Shown here piece by piece: positions 8,744-17,625 of a stretch of 32,416 nt of DNA (position 1 is the first letter of the stretch; every line of letters starts with the position of its first letter). The stretch lies in contig CALESQ010000003.1 in the NCBI GenBank assembly GCA_937907455.1, positions 1-32,416 of the forward strand, written 5' to 3'. The translations under genes and the position numbers were made by a program. This DNA comes from an uncultured Caldilineales bacterium. GTDB lineage: Bacteria > Chloroflexota > Anaerolineae > JAAEKA01. Below the pieces are notes generated by a model. It saw only the letters and a program-made list of their open reading frames with translations. It was not told the DNA's origin and did no database searches.

Positions 8744-10618
8744 ATGTGTGGTATTTGCGGAGCCATAGGATTTGAAAACGCGCCCGACCTGGTACAGCGA
8801 ATGAACCAGGCTATGGTGCATCGCGGGCCAGACAGCGAAGGCCACTTTGCACACGGCGCTAGCGCGCTGGGCATGCGGCGACTGAAGATCATTGACCTGG
8901 CTACCGGTGATCAGCCTGTTTTCAACGAAGACGGCAACATTGCGCTGGTATTCAACGGCGAAATCTATAACTATTTAGCACTGTACCACAAGCTGGAAGC
9001 CGCTGGGCATCGTTTTGTTACCCGTTCTGACACCGAGGTGATCGTTCACGCCTACGAAGAATGGGGGCTTGAATGCCTGACACGACTGCGCGGCATGTTC
9101 ACCTTTGCCCTGTATGATGGCCGCCGGCAAGAGCGCACAAGCGTGTTGGTCGCACGCGACCGTATGGGTATCAAACCGCTCTATCTTTGGCAGGCGAATG
9201 GGCGATTGCTGTTTGCCTCAGAGGTACGGGCCTTGCTGGCCAGCGGACAGATCCCCCGCCGTGTATCCTGGGCCGGTGTCTACAGCTACCTGGCTATGGG
9301 CAGTGTGCAAGAACCACTCAGCTTGGTGGAGGATATTTTCTCGCTGCCACCGGCCTCCTGGCTGAAACTGGAACACGATACGCGCGGCTGGCAAGCCAGC
9401 CGCGGCAGCTATTGGCAGCCTCCCCACGCCAGCACGGATACTGCTTTGCCAGAAGAGGTGCGCGACTGGCTGGGCGATGCAGTTGCCAGCCATCTGATGA
9501 GTGAAGTACCGCTAGGAACATTTCTCAGCGGAGGGCTGGACTCCGGCGGCATTCTGGCCCTGGGCAGCCATGCGCTGGATAAGCCGATGAACGCCTTCAC
9601 CCTGGGCTTCGATAACTGGCCGGACGATGAACGCGGTCAGGCTACGCTCACGGCACGACGCTGGAATGCCCACCATCAGATCCGCCTGATCAGCGAACAG
9701 GATATTCTGGCCGACCTGCCCAACGCCCTGGCCGACATGGATCAGCCAACGACAGAGGGGGTGAACTCGTGGTACGTGTCGCGCGAGGCCAAGCGCGCCG
9801 GTCTTACCGTGGCGCTTTCCGGTGTGGGCGGTGACGAGCTGTTCGCCGGTTACCGCAGTTTTACCCTCGCCCCGCGCTTACGGCGTTTGCCCGCAAACAA
9901 ACGCTGGCTGCGTCACCTGCCTGGTTGGCAGCAGGGCTGGCCCATTCTGCCGGGCAGCAGCGATATGCGCCGGAAAACCGCAGCCTATCTGACAGGCGAT
10001 GTGCCACTGCCGCACCCTTACTTTGCCGTGCGCGGGCTGTTTACCCGCGGCCAAATTGCCCACTTGTTGCAGCCCGGCGAGCCATCAGCACAGCAAGCCC
10101 TGCGTGCCTGGCAGCAAAGCGTGGCCGAACAAACCGCACTGGCCGCGCGCTATGATGCCATTGGGGAAGTTTCCTGGCTGGAGTTACGCCACTACATGCT
10201 CTCGATGCTGCTGCGTGACACCGACAGCATGAGCATGGCTCATTCACTGGAAGTGCGTGTGCCCTTTGCAGACCACATACTGGTGGAAAAAGTATTGGCA
10301 CTACGTGGTGCCCAGAAAACGCAGGGGACGCCTCCAAAGCCACTGCTCAAGGCCGCACTGCACGGCATGCTACCCGATCCGCTTGCTACCAGCCCAAAAC
10401 GCACCTTCACCTTTCCCTTTGCTTTGTGGTTGCGCGGTGACCTGGGACAGCAAATCAAACAGCAGATCCATTCTCCCGATCAAACTGTTATTCCTGTGCT
10501 AAACCGGCAGGCATCTATGCAGGTATGGCAGGATTTCGAACAGGGACAAACCAACTGGGCACGTCCGTGGGCCTTGTATGTGTTACAAACGTGGCTGCAA
10601 CGCCATTTGGCGGTGTGA
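8744..10618 (+). CDS. asnB: Asparagine synthase (glutamine-hydrolysing)
   Basis: 624 residues. The protein begins MCGICGAIG, so Cys2 is the N-terminal nucleophile of the class II glutaminase domain (about 1-210). The ATP-pyrophosphatase loop SGGLDS is at 262-267, followed by the synthetase domain with SGVGGDELFAGY. All core motifs are intact. An AGGA at 8730-8733 serves the start. The last base of its TGA is the first base of the next gene's ATG (TGATG), so the two are translationally coupled. AsnB-like enzymes are frequent in capsule loci, where some amidate uronic acids or amino-acid substituents. Whether this one makes asparagine or amidates the polysaccharide cannot be decided here. The 79-bp gap before it contains nothing else clear. 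Confidence 0.93.
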   Translation: MCGICGAIGFENAPDLVQRMNQAMVHRGPDSEGHFAHGASALGMRRLKIIDLATGDQPVFNEDGNIALVFNGEIYNYLALYHKLEAAGHRFVTRSDTEVIVHAYEEWGLECLTRLRGMFTFALYDGRRQERTSVLVARDRMGIKPLYLWQANGRLLFASEVRALLASGQIPRRVSWAGVYSYLAMGSVQEPLSLVEDIFSLPPASWLKLEHDTRGWQASRGSYWQPPHASTDTALPEEVRDWLGDAVASHLMSEVPLGTFLSGGLDSGGILALGSHALDKPMNAFTLGFDNWPDDERGQATLTARRWNAHHQIRLISEQDILADLPNALADMDQPTTEGVNSWYVSREAKRAGLTVALSGVGGDELFAGYRSFTLAPRLRRLPANKRWLRHLPGWQQGWPILPGSSDMRRKTAAYLTGDVPLPHPYFAVRGLFTRGQIAHLLQPGEPSAQQALRAWQQSVAEQTALAARYDAIGEVSWLELRHYMLSMLLRDTDSMSMAHSLEVRVPFADHILVEKVLALRGAQKTQGTPPKPLLKAALHGMLPDPLATSPKRTFTFPFALWLRGDLGQQIKQQIHSPDQTVIPVLNRQASMQVWQDFEQGQTNWARPWALYVLQTWLQRHLAV

Positions 10619-11802
10619 TGCGCATTCTTTTTGTTGTCAGTTACTACAAGCCGGCCTATGTGTATGGTGGCCCGGTGCGCAGTGTATCTGCCCTGGCTGA
10701 ACAGCTCATCACCCTGGGGCAGGATATCACCGTATTTACCACCAACGCCAACGGCGCAGACAATCTGCCAGTGCCCACCAACAAGCTCATGGCCGTGGAC
10801 GGAGTGCCGGTTCACTATTTCGCCCGCTCACCGCTGTCACCCAGCCGTTTTTATCTGTCATCTGATCTCTGGCGTGCGTGCAGCCATCACATGCGCAACT
10901 ACGATGTAGTTTACATCACAGCCACTTGGACCTATCCTTTTATAGCGGCCACCCGCGCCGCGCGGCGTCACCACGTCCCCTATGTGATAGCTCCGCGCGG
11001 CAGCTTTATGGACTGGACCATGCGCGCCAAATGGGTGAAAAAACGTCTCTACATGCAGGTAATCGAACGACGCGCCATGCAAAGCGCTGCGGCCATTCAC
11101 TGCACCAGCGACATGGAAGCTGAACATATCAGTCAATGGCAGTTTAAGGCCCCGTCTGTCCTGATTCCCAATGGACTGGACCTACAGCCGTATCAAACAC
11201 TGCCAGCCCGTGGAGCCTTGCGCCACCGCTTAGGCATTCCGCAGGATGCACCCCTCACGCTCTATGTAGGCAGATTACACCAGCTCAAGCGCATCACTCG
11301 CACCGTCGAGGCATTCAGCGCCGTCGCAGAAGCTCTGCCCGATGCCCATCTGGTGCTGGTGGGGCCAGATGAGGATGGCAGCGGAGAGGCCGCGCGCGCC
11401 TGGGTTGAGACGCATGGTCTGGCAGAACGCGTGCACATGCCCGGCATACTCACCGGCAATGAGCTATTGCAAGCCTATGCCGATGCCGACATGCTGGTGC
11501 TGTTGTCGCACAGTGAAAACTTCGGCATGGTGGTGGTCGAGGCTATGGCAGCCGGTCTGCCAGTGCTGCTGTCACAAAACGTCGGACTTGGTTCATCTGT
11601 CATCCAGGCGGGCGCAGGACTGGTGACCGATGCCGACACCCCGCAAACCGAGGCCGCATGGATTAAACTACTGACCTCGCCAAATCAACGCGCCGCCATG
11701 TCAATCGCAGCCAAAAACCTGGTCACCGAACAATTCTCTTTGCGCGCCGTAGCCCAACAACTGCTCAACCTTTTCCATCAAGTGGCAGGAAGCACAGCCT
11801 GA
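10618..11802 (+). CDS. GT4-family glycosyltransferase
   Basis: 394 residues from the ATG that overlaps the asnB stop by one base; the longer open frame from 10525 lies inside asnB and is rejected. The N-terminus MRILFVVSYYKPAYVYGGP is the usual GT4 start with the donor/acceptor glycine loop. The C-terminal domain has LTLYVGRLHQLKRI and the E-x7-E motif HSENFGMVVVEAM (Glu at about 300 and 308). It is a retaining GT-B enzyme of the repeat-unit assembly set. Specificity is unknown. Confidence 0.93.
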   Translation: MRILFVVSYYKPAYVYGGPVRSVSALAEQLITLGQDITVFTTNANGADNLPVPTNKLMAVDGVPVHYFARSPLSPSRFYLSSDLWRACSHHMRNYDVVYITATWTYPFIAATRAARRHHVPYVIAPRGSFMDWTMRAKWVKKRLYMQVIERRAMQSAAAIHCTSDMEAEHISQWQFKAPSVLIPNGLDLQPYQTLPARGALRHRLGIPQDAPLTLYVGRLHQLKRITRTVEAFSAVAEALPDAHLVLVGPDEDGSGEAARAWVETHGLAERVHMPGILTGNELLQAYADADMLVLLSHSENFGMVVVEAMAAGLPVLLSQNVGLGSSVIQAGAGLVTDADTPQTEAAWIKLLTSPNQRAAMSIAAKNLVTEQFSLRAVAQQLLNLFHQVAGSTA

Positions 11803-11849
11803 CAGGCAACCAGATTCCCGCCGCTCAGCGCCTCACCCTTCATCGCTCT

Positions 11850-13091
11850 ATGAAAGTACTTGTTGTCAGCGCCGTTTTCCCGCCTGAGCCGATGGTGTCT
11901 GCACGCACCAGCGCGCAAATTGCTGCGCACCTGGCTGGTGATGGACACAAGGTACAGGTGCTTGCCCCCTTTCCCAACCGGCCCGGCGGCATGCTGTACC
12001 CCGGCCACCGCCGCCGCTTGTTCGCGCGCCAACAACATTCAGATGGCTATGAGCTGACCTATTGCTTTAGCACGCTGGCCCCGCAGTCATCCCTGCGGCA
12101 ACGCTTTGCAGAAAACATTTCCTTTGGTCTCACCTCCAGTCTGGCGACTCTATTCAGCACGCGGCCAGATGTCATCTACAGCAATAGCTGGCCCATCTTC
12201 GCTACTGGGCTGATCTGGCTGGTGGCACGGCTGCGCGGCATCCCCCTGGTAATCAGCGTGCAGGATGTCTATCCCGAATCGCTAACCGCGCAGGGGCGCC
12301 CGGCGCAAGGAACTTTGCTGCGCACCATGCGTCGGCTGGACAGCCTGATCGCTCGCACCGCCCATCACCTGGTTGTAATCTCACAACATTTTGCCGACCT
12401 GTATCGCGCCGACCGCGGCGTACCGCCCCAACGCATCAGCGTTGTGCCAAACTGGGCCGAAAGCGATTCAATTGACCTTGCCACAGATCAGCAGACCTGG
12501 CGTCGCGAGCGCGGCATCGGGGACAATCACTTCGTGCTGGCTTACGGTGGCAACATCGGGGTAGCTGCGGGGGTAGAGACGGTCATCGAAGCCCTGGCAC
12601 AACTGCCCCACCTGCCCGACTTGCGCCTGTTGATTGCGGGCGAAGGCAGCCGTTTGCAGGCTTGCCGCGATCTGGCCGACCAGCAGGATGAACGCCGTGT
12701 TTTATTCCATACTCCCTGGGCACTGGCTGAAACATCCGCCGTGTTGCGCGCTGCCGATGTACTGGTCTTACCCACGCGCGGCAACCAATCCATCGCCTCA
12801 GTACCCTCCAAACTCATCTCTTATCTGCTGGCCGCGCGTCCGGTCATTGCCCTGGTCTTGCCAGAATCAGAAATCGCGCACATAATTAACAAATCAGGCG
12901 GTGGTTGGGTGATCCCGCCTGACCGTCCCGATTTGCTGGCCGAAAAAATCAGCACAGTTGCCCGGCTTGATGCCGCTACACGAACGCACATGGGCCAAGC
13001 CGGACGCATCTATGCCCTGCAGCATTTGACGCGCGAAGTCTGCTTGCCGCGCCTTGTTAATATCATCCTCTCTGCCGGTTCCAAATCCTGA
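11850..13091 (+). CDS. WbuB-like GT4 glycosyltransferase
   Basis: 413 residues. MKVLVVSAVFPPEPMVSAR and QDVYPES (138-144) are characteristic of the WbuB-like GT4 subgroup, whose members transfer N-acetylated amino sugars (for example N-acetyl-fucosamine) in O-antigen assembly. The donor-site region reads SVPSKLISYLLAARPV, the variant of the GT4 E-x7-E region found in this subgroup. An amino-sugar donor would fit the dehydratase and aminotransferase genes downstream, but this link is an inference. Confidence 0.9.
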   Translation: MKVLVVSAVFPPEPMVSARTSAQIAAHLAGDGHKVQVLAPFPNRPGGMLYPGHRRRLFARQQHSDGYELTYCFSTLAPQSSLRQRFAENISFGLTSSLATLFSTRPDVIYSNSWPIFATGLIWLVARLRGIPLVISVQDVYPESLTAQGRPAQGTLLRTMRRLDSLIARTAHHLVVISQHFADLYRADRGVPPQRISVVPNWAESDSIDLATDQQTWRRERGIGDNHFVLAYGGNIGVAAGVETVIEALAQLPHLPDLRLLIAGEGSRLQACRDLADQQDERRVLFHTPWALAETSAVLRAADVLVLPTRGNQSIASVPSKLISYLLAARPVIALVLPESEIAHIINKSGGGWVIPPDRPDLLAEKISTVARLDAATRTHMGQAGRIYALQHLTREVCLPRLVNIILSAGSKS

Positions 13092-13107
13092 AGAAGGTTG
13101 TTTTTCC

Positions 13108-13800
13108 ATGAGTACCTCAGCTAAATCCAAGCATTCACCTGCCATTATCCGCCGCATGACCAAAGCTGATAGCCCCAAAGCAGCGCAGGTACACATGGAA
13201 GGTTTCCCCGGTTTTTTCCTTACCTTTCTGGGCCATCGCTTCATCGCCGTAATGTACCGCAGTATTTTGGATAAAGAAGATGCCATCGCCCATGTCGCTG
13301 TAGAAGAAGACGGTACACTGCTGGGATTGATGGTAGGCACCAGTGCCCCGCAGCAGATCTACCGTCGGCTGGTGCATGATCATCTGTGGGATTTTGCCTG
13401 GGCTTCGCTGGGAGCCGTAGCCCGCCGCCCTACCATTTTACCGCGGCTGATGCGTGCCGTGCGCCGCCAGGAAAACGCCGAAGGCCAGGAAGCCGATGCC
13501 CTGCTGATGTCGCTGGCTGTTTCACCCGCCGCGCGCGGACGCGATCTGGGTCGAGTGCTGATGCGCACCGCACTGGCCGATGCCCGTCGCCGCGGCTGTC
13601 ACAAAGTCGCACTAATTACCGACCGCGACCACAATGACCACGTAAACCAGTTTCACCAATCGCTTGGTTTCAAAATCGTACGTGAGTTTGCCACCCCTGA
13701 AGGTCGCCACATGTATGAATACATGCTCAATCTGGACGAAACACCTCTGTTCCCTGAAGAAACCGGCACCTCCAGCGCAATAATTAAAAGTTTTGAATAA
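13108..13800 (+). CDS. GNAT-family N-acetyltransferase
   Basis: 230 residues from the ATG at 13108, which has GAAGG about ten bases upstream. The frame also extends back into the previous gene, which I reject. The acetyl-CoA binding motif A is SLAVSPAARGRDLGRVLM (about 134-151), matching V-x-P-x-x-R-G-x-x-L-G. It is followed by the motif B region NQFHQSLGFKIV. It may acetylate an amino sugar made by the DegT enzyme, but GNAT substrates are not readable from sequence. It is the last gene before a promoter-bearing 178-bp gap. Confidence 0.9.
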   Translation: MSTSAKSKHSPAIIRRMTKADSPKAAQVHMEGFPGFFLTFLGHRFIAVMYRSILDKEDAIAHVAVEEDGTLLGLMVGTSAPQQIYRRLVHDHLWDFAWASLGAVARRPTILPRLMRAVRRQENAEGQEADALLMSLAVSPAARGRDLGRVLMRTALADARRRGCHKVALITDRDHNDHVNQFHQSLGFKIVREFATPEGRHMYEYMLNLDETPLFPEETGTSSAIIKSFE

Positions 13801-13848
13801 TACACAAATCAGCAATATTGAAGCGTGTTTTTATACAAATGATGAAGT

Positions 13849-13877
13849 TTGGTGTATAGTTCCTTCTATGCTATACT
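13849..13877 (+). promoter_or_regulatory. Sigma-70-like promoter inside the EPS locus
   Basis: TTGGTG (13849-13854) as -35 and TATACT (13872-13877) as -10, separated by 17 nt, with a TG one base upstream of the -10 (extended -10, TGCTATACT). It lies in the 178-bp gap 13801-13978 and would start transcription about 95 nt before the zinc-binding methyltransferase gene. The 10 bases CTATGCTATA (13866-13875) recur exactly in the other gap of the locus at 20878-20887. The rest of this gap shows nothing else I can support. Confidence 0.6.
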
Positions 13878-13978
13878 ATTTTTCGTTCTTTCCAAAACAG
13901 GCAGACACAAACCGGTTCACCCGATTTCGCCGCCTGCATGGGAAAAAGTATCCCACACTGAGATAACTAGTACGTCTG

Positions 13979-14833
13979 ATGATTTTATCACGCTCTGAAT
14001 GTCCACTGTGTGCAGGAACAGTCTCGCAACTTTGGATGGACCAAAGCAAACCAACGCATTACAATCGTTGTCGAAGCTGCGGTACTGTATATGCCTCACC
14101 CTATGCACCGCCTGAAGAACGCTTTGCCTGGTTGGATGAGCATTTCAGCGCAGGCGATTTGGCAGAACAGAATGCAGCCTATCGCCAGCCAGCTTTAGCG
14201 GTCGAAGCCGAGCTGATCAAGCACCACAAAACAACAGGCCGACTGCTGGATATTGGTTGTAATCTGGGCGACTTTTTTGCCGGTTTCCCCGACCCTGCCT
14301 GGCAGCGCTTCGGTGTCGAACTATCCCCTTCAGCGGCAGCGCATGCTGCCAAAACCTATCAGGCCGAGGTATTTGTTGGTCAGCTTCAGGAGGCAGCTTA
14401 CCCGTCCGCCGCGTTTGACCTGGTCACCATGATTGATATGTTTTATTATCTGGATGACCCAGTGAGCGATCTGCATGAGGTGGGGCGTATTGTAAAACCA
14501 GATGGGCTGTTGGCGCTGGAAATCACGGGACAGCGCTATCAATTCCTGCGCAGTCGCGGGCCATTATGCTGGCTGGCAGAAAAACGTTGGACCCGGCTAG
14601 ATTCAGCCTCGCCCTACCTGCATTGGCCCAGCCCACAGGGTATGCAGCGAGTGCTGGAACGTGCCGGGCTACGAGTAATTGCCTGGTATCCGGTACCCCA
14701 TATCACATCCGGCAACGCTATTATTCGTTTTGCCTTATCCCGTTATTACAGCTTTTTTAAAGCGGCAAACAGACATCCTTCCCGTTTGAGTTATGTACCC
14801 AAGTATTTGTGCCTGGCTCAACCATTTCACTGA
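13979..14833 (+). CDS. Zinc-binding class I SAM methyltransferase
   Basis: 284 residues. An N-terminal zinc knuckle has Cys8/Cys11 (CPLC) and Cys31/Cys34 (CRSC). It is followed by the SAM motif I LLDIGCNLGDF (about 89-99) and the post-motif FDLVTMIDMFYYLDDP. The combination of a zinc ribbon and a Methyltransf_23 domain is common among sugar methyltransferases in polysaccharide loci. The start at 13979 keeps the first CxxC. No ribosome binding site is obvious. The last 25 nt overlap the next reading frame. Confidence 0.88.
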   Translation: MILSRSECPLCAGTVSQLWMDQSKPTHYNRCRSCGTVYASPYAPPEERFAWLDEHFSAGDLAEQNAAYRQPALAVEAELIKHHKTTGRLLDIGCNLGDFFAGFPDPAWQRFGVELSPSAAAHAAKTYQAEVFVGQLQEAAYPSAAFDLVTMIDMFYYLDDPVSDLHEVGRIVKPDGLLALEITGQRYQFLRSRGPLCWLAEKRWTRLDSASPYLHWPSPQGMQRVLERAGLRVIAWYPVPHITSGNAIIRFALSRYYSFFKAANRHPSRLSYVPKYLCLAQPFH

Positions 14834-15846
14834 GCCTCTTTGTCAAATACCTGCATGGCTCGTTTTGGTATGGTATCGTGCCTAATTCACGCAACGAATT
14901 TTTAAGCGGTGTTGAATGGCTGCGCCGGCGAGGACATTCTGTTGTTGCCACCCGCAGTAGCTTTTGGTATAATATAGCGCCAGGCATCTATCAAGCTTTC
15001 CCTTATCATTGGCAAATTCAACCCGCCAAGGACGAGATTCGGCAGGCTCTTGGCAGCACGCGCAGCATTGCACTGCGCTACTCAACCCCGGTGTCGGCAG
15101 CAGAAGGGATTATCAGCTATCATGTAGTGTTGGACAATCCCAACTACCACGAAATGCTGCTAGGCAAAAAAGCACGCTACGACGTACGTCGAGGGCGGGA
15201 AAACGGAGAAATTGAGCCGATCACCATGCGGGAAATGGCAGTGCAGGGTTGGGAGGCGCGCATGGACACACTGAAACGCCAACACCGTGAGAGTGCCGAA
15301 ACCATGCGTCAATGGCACGTTCTTTGCGAAAGCGCCGAAGACTTGCCCGGCTTTGAAGCCTGGGGCATTCGCCGGAACGGCAAACTGGTCACCTCGCTGT
15401 TAGCCTATATCACCCCAACTTGTGCCGCCATTCTCTACCAGCAAAGCCTCAGCGACTATCTCAAAGCGCGGGTCAACAACGCCCTAACCTTCACTTTCTC
15501 CCGCGACATTCTGGTACAGCGCAAAATCCCCCAGATCTTCTACGGCTTGCACTCGCTGGATGCACCGCCCAGCATTGATGAATTCAAGTTCCGGATGGGC
15601 TATACAGTACGGCCCGTTCGGCAAAGGATCGTCTTTCAGCCACTGATAGCGCCTTTAATGAATCGGGCAAGCTATAAAACGGTAAGTGGATTATTGCATT
15701 TAATGCCGCAAAGCCCTATACTAAGCAAAGCTGAGGGTGTATTGCGTTTCTACCTGCAAGGCAAGCAGGATTTACACAGCCAAACCCTGCCACAAGCGTT
15801 TTCTCATAAAACCAACCCTGGCTACTCCACCAATTATGGGCGCTAA
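14809..15846 (+). CDS. FemAB/GNAT-like acyl or aminoacyl transferase
   Basis: 345 residues from a GTG start at 14809, which overlaps the previous gene by 25 nt; no in-frame ATG occurs before residue 117, well inside the domain. The middle part (LGKKARYDVRRGRENG, then FEAWGIRRNGKLVTSLLAYITPTCAAILYQQS) fits the BioF2-like/FemAB branch of the acetyltransferase superfamily: a basic K-x-R-x-x-x-R element followed by a beta hairpin and the acyl-CoA/aminoacyl site. NALTFTFSRDIL resembles its last conserved helix. It could place an acyl or aminoacyl group on a sugar or on a lipid-linked intermediate. The family call is moderately sure and the start is uncertain. Confidence 0.7.
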   Translation: MPGSTISLSLFVKYLHGSFWYGIVPNSRNEFLSGVEWLRRRGHSVVATRSSFWYNIAPGIYQAFPYHWQIQPAKDEIRQALGSTRSIALRYSTPVSAAEGIISYHVVLDNPNYHEMLLGKKARYDVRRGRENGEIEPITMREMAVQGWEARMDTLKRQHRESAETMRQWHVLCESAEDLPGFEAWGIRRNGKLVTSLLAYITPTCAAILYQQSLSDYLKARVNNALTFTFSRDILVQRKIPQIFYGLHSLDAPPSIDEFKFRMGYTVRPVRQRIVFQPLIAPLMNRASYKTVSGLLHLMPQSPILSKAEGVLRFYLQGKQDLHSQTLPQAFSHKTNPGYSTNYGR

Positions 15847-17020
15847 CTTTCTTCCTTTTGCACTCCCCGACCTTGACCACACCGAACTCGAAGAGATCAG
15901 ACAAGTCCTGGACTCAGGATGGGTAACCACAGGCGCTAAAGCTAAACAGTTCGAGACCGAATTTGCCGCTGCGGCAGGTGCCAGACATGGAATTGCCCTC
16001 AACTCCTGTACAGCCGCCATGCATCTCGTGCTAGAGGCCATCGGCTTGCAACAGGGTGATGAGGTGATCACCACACCCTACACCTTTGCCGCTACCGCCG
16101 AGGTGATCCGCTATTTCGATGCCCGCCCGGTACTGGTAGACATCAATGCCGACGACTTCAACCTGGACGCCGCCCGCCTGGCTGAAGCCATTACACCGCG
16201 CACGCGTGCCGTGATGCCCGTACACATTGCCGGCCTGCCCGCTGATCTTGATGCCATCGCCACGATAGCTGCCGCCCACAATCTGGCTGTTGTAGAAGAT
16301 GCCGCCCACGCCTTTCCAACCCGCTACAGGGGGCGCATGATCGGCAGCACCCTTTCCTCGCCACAGGCGCCATTATCCCACGCTGCCTGCTTCTCGTTCT
16401 ACGCCACCAAGACCATCACCACCGGCGAAGGCGGCATGATTCTCACCGACGACGATCAATTAGCCGAACGTTGCCGCATCATGGCGTTGCACGGCATCAG
16501 CCGTGATGCATGGAAGCGCTACACCGCCGAAGGCTCGTGGTACTACGAAATCATCGCACCGGGCTACAAATATAACATGACCGACATTGCCGCGGCCATG
16601 GGTCTGGCCCAACTGCGCAAGACTGAGCGCATGGCCCAGCGCCGCGCCGAGATTGCCCGGCGCTACCAGGCTGCCTTTGCTGCTGTGCCCGCTCTGCAAG
16701 TGCCGCACGACCGCAGCGAAGACCAACACGCCTGGCATTTATACATGCTGCGCCTGAATCTTGCCCATTGGCAACTGGATCGGGCACAGGTGATGGAAGA
16801 GCTGCACGCGCGCGCCATTGGAGCCAGCGTTCACTTCATTCCCTTGCACATTCATCCCTATTACCGCGAGCACTACGGCTATCGTCCCGAGGACCTGCCG
16901 GTAGCCTACCATGAATATCTGCGTGAAGTCTCCCTGCCCATCTACAGCCGTATGACCGATCACGATGTTGACCGCGTGATTGCTGCTGTGCTGGAGGTAG
17001 TTGCCTTGTATGCCGGGTGA
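15836..17020 (+). CDS. DegT/DnrJ/EryC1/StrS-family sugar aminotransferase
   Basis: 394 residues from the ATG at 15836 (11-nt overlap with the previous gene). The N-terminus FLPFALPDLDHTELEEI and the segment LDSGWVTTGAKAKQFE are classic for the family. PLP contacts include DEVITTPYTFAATAEV and VEDAAHAF, and the Schiff-base lysine is Lys192 in FYATKTITTGEGGM. It should transaminate a UDP-4-keto-6-deoxy sugar. The FlaA1/CapD-type dehydratase two genes downstream would supply such a substrate. All key residues are present. Confidence 0.95.
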   Translation: MGANFLPFALPDLDHTELEEIRQVLDSGWVTTGAKAKQFETEFAAAAGARHGIALNSCTAAMHLVLEAIGLQQGDEVITTPYTFAATAEVIRYFDARPVLVDINADDFNLDAARLAEAITPRTRAVMPVHIAGLPADLDAIATIAAAHNLAVVEDAAHAFPTRYRGRMIGSTLSSPQAPLSHAACFSFYATKTITTGEGGMILTDDDQLAERCRIMALHGISRDAWKRYTAEGSWYYEIIAPGYKYNMTDIAAAMGLAQLRKTERMAQRRAEIARRYQAAFAAVPALQVPHDRSEDQHAWHLYMLRLNLAHWQLDRAQVMEELHARAIGASVHFIPLHIHPYYREHYGYRPEDLPVAYHEYLREVSLPIYSRMTDHDVDRVIAAVLEVVALYAG

Positions 17021-17609
17021 ACGCGCTAGCCGAGGGCTGGATATCCTCGGCGCTTTCATTGGGTTAATCCTCCTCAGCCCCATACTATTGGGGCTTGCTG
17101 TAGCTATCAAACTGGATACGCGTGGCCCGGTTTTTTATCGCGCCCGTCGGGTGGGAAAAAATGGTGTTCCATTCCGGCTATACAAGTTCCGCAGCATGGT
17201 AACCGATGCCGATCAACGCGGCCCCGGCATCACCAGCGCTGGCGACCAACGTGTCACGCGCGCGGGACGTTTTTTGCGCGCCGCCAAGCTGGATGAGCTG
17301 CCACAACTGTTGAACGTGCTGCGCGGCGAAATGAGCCTGGTTGGTCCCCGGCCAGAAGACCCGCGCTATGTGGCCCTATACAGCGAAGCCCAGCGGGCTG
17401 TGTTGCAGGTTCGCCCCGGCATCACCAGCGCCGCCTCGTTAAAATTTCGCCACGAAGAAGCGTTGCTACAAGGTAATGACTGGGAAACGCTCTATCGTGA
17501 GCACGTATTACCGGCTAAGCTGGCTATTGATCTCGATTATCTGCGCCATCGCTCTATCAGATCCGATCTTTATCTGATTCTGCAAACCGTGGCGGCGGTT
17601 TTTCGCTAA
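17010..17609 (+). CDS. Initiating sugar-phosphate transferase (polyprenyl-phosphate type)
   Basis: 199 residues from the ATG at 17010, inside the end of the aminotransferase gene (11-nt overlap). GGAGG at 16993-16997 serves either this ATG (12-nt spacing) or an in-frame TTG at 17001 (3-nt spacing); I prefer the ATG. One N-terminal hydrophobic hairpin (LGAFIGLILLSPILLGLAVA) is followed by GPVFYRARRVGKNG, the KFRSM motif, LDELPQLLNVLRGEMSLVGPRP and VRPGITS. These are the full signatures of the small phosphoglycosyl transferases (Bac_transf, PF02397). It attaches the first sugar phosphate to undecaprenyl phosphate and so starts repeat-unit synthesis. Confidence 0.95.
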   Translation: MPGERASRGLDILGAFIGLILLSPILLGLAVAIKLDTRGPVFYRARRVGKNGVPFRLYKFRSMVTDADQRGPGITSAGDQRVTRAGRFLRAAKLDELPQLLNVLRGEMSLVGPRPEDPRYVALYSEAQRAVLQVRPGITSAASLKFRHEEALLQGNDWETLYREHVLPAKLAIDLDYLRHRSIRSDLYLILQTVAAVFR

Positions 17610-17625
17610 GCCGCTACAACAGGCC

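Noticed and set aside
13832..13860. Operator palindrome around ATACAAA / TTTGGTGTAT
   Set aside because: The two halves match imperfectly and could arise by chance in AT-rich sequence.
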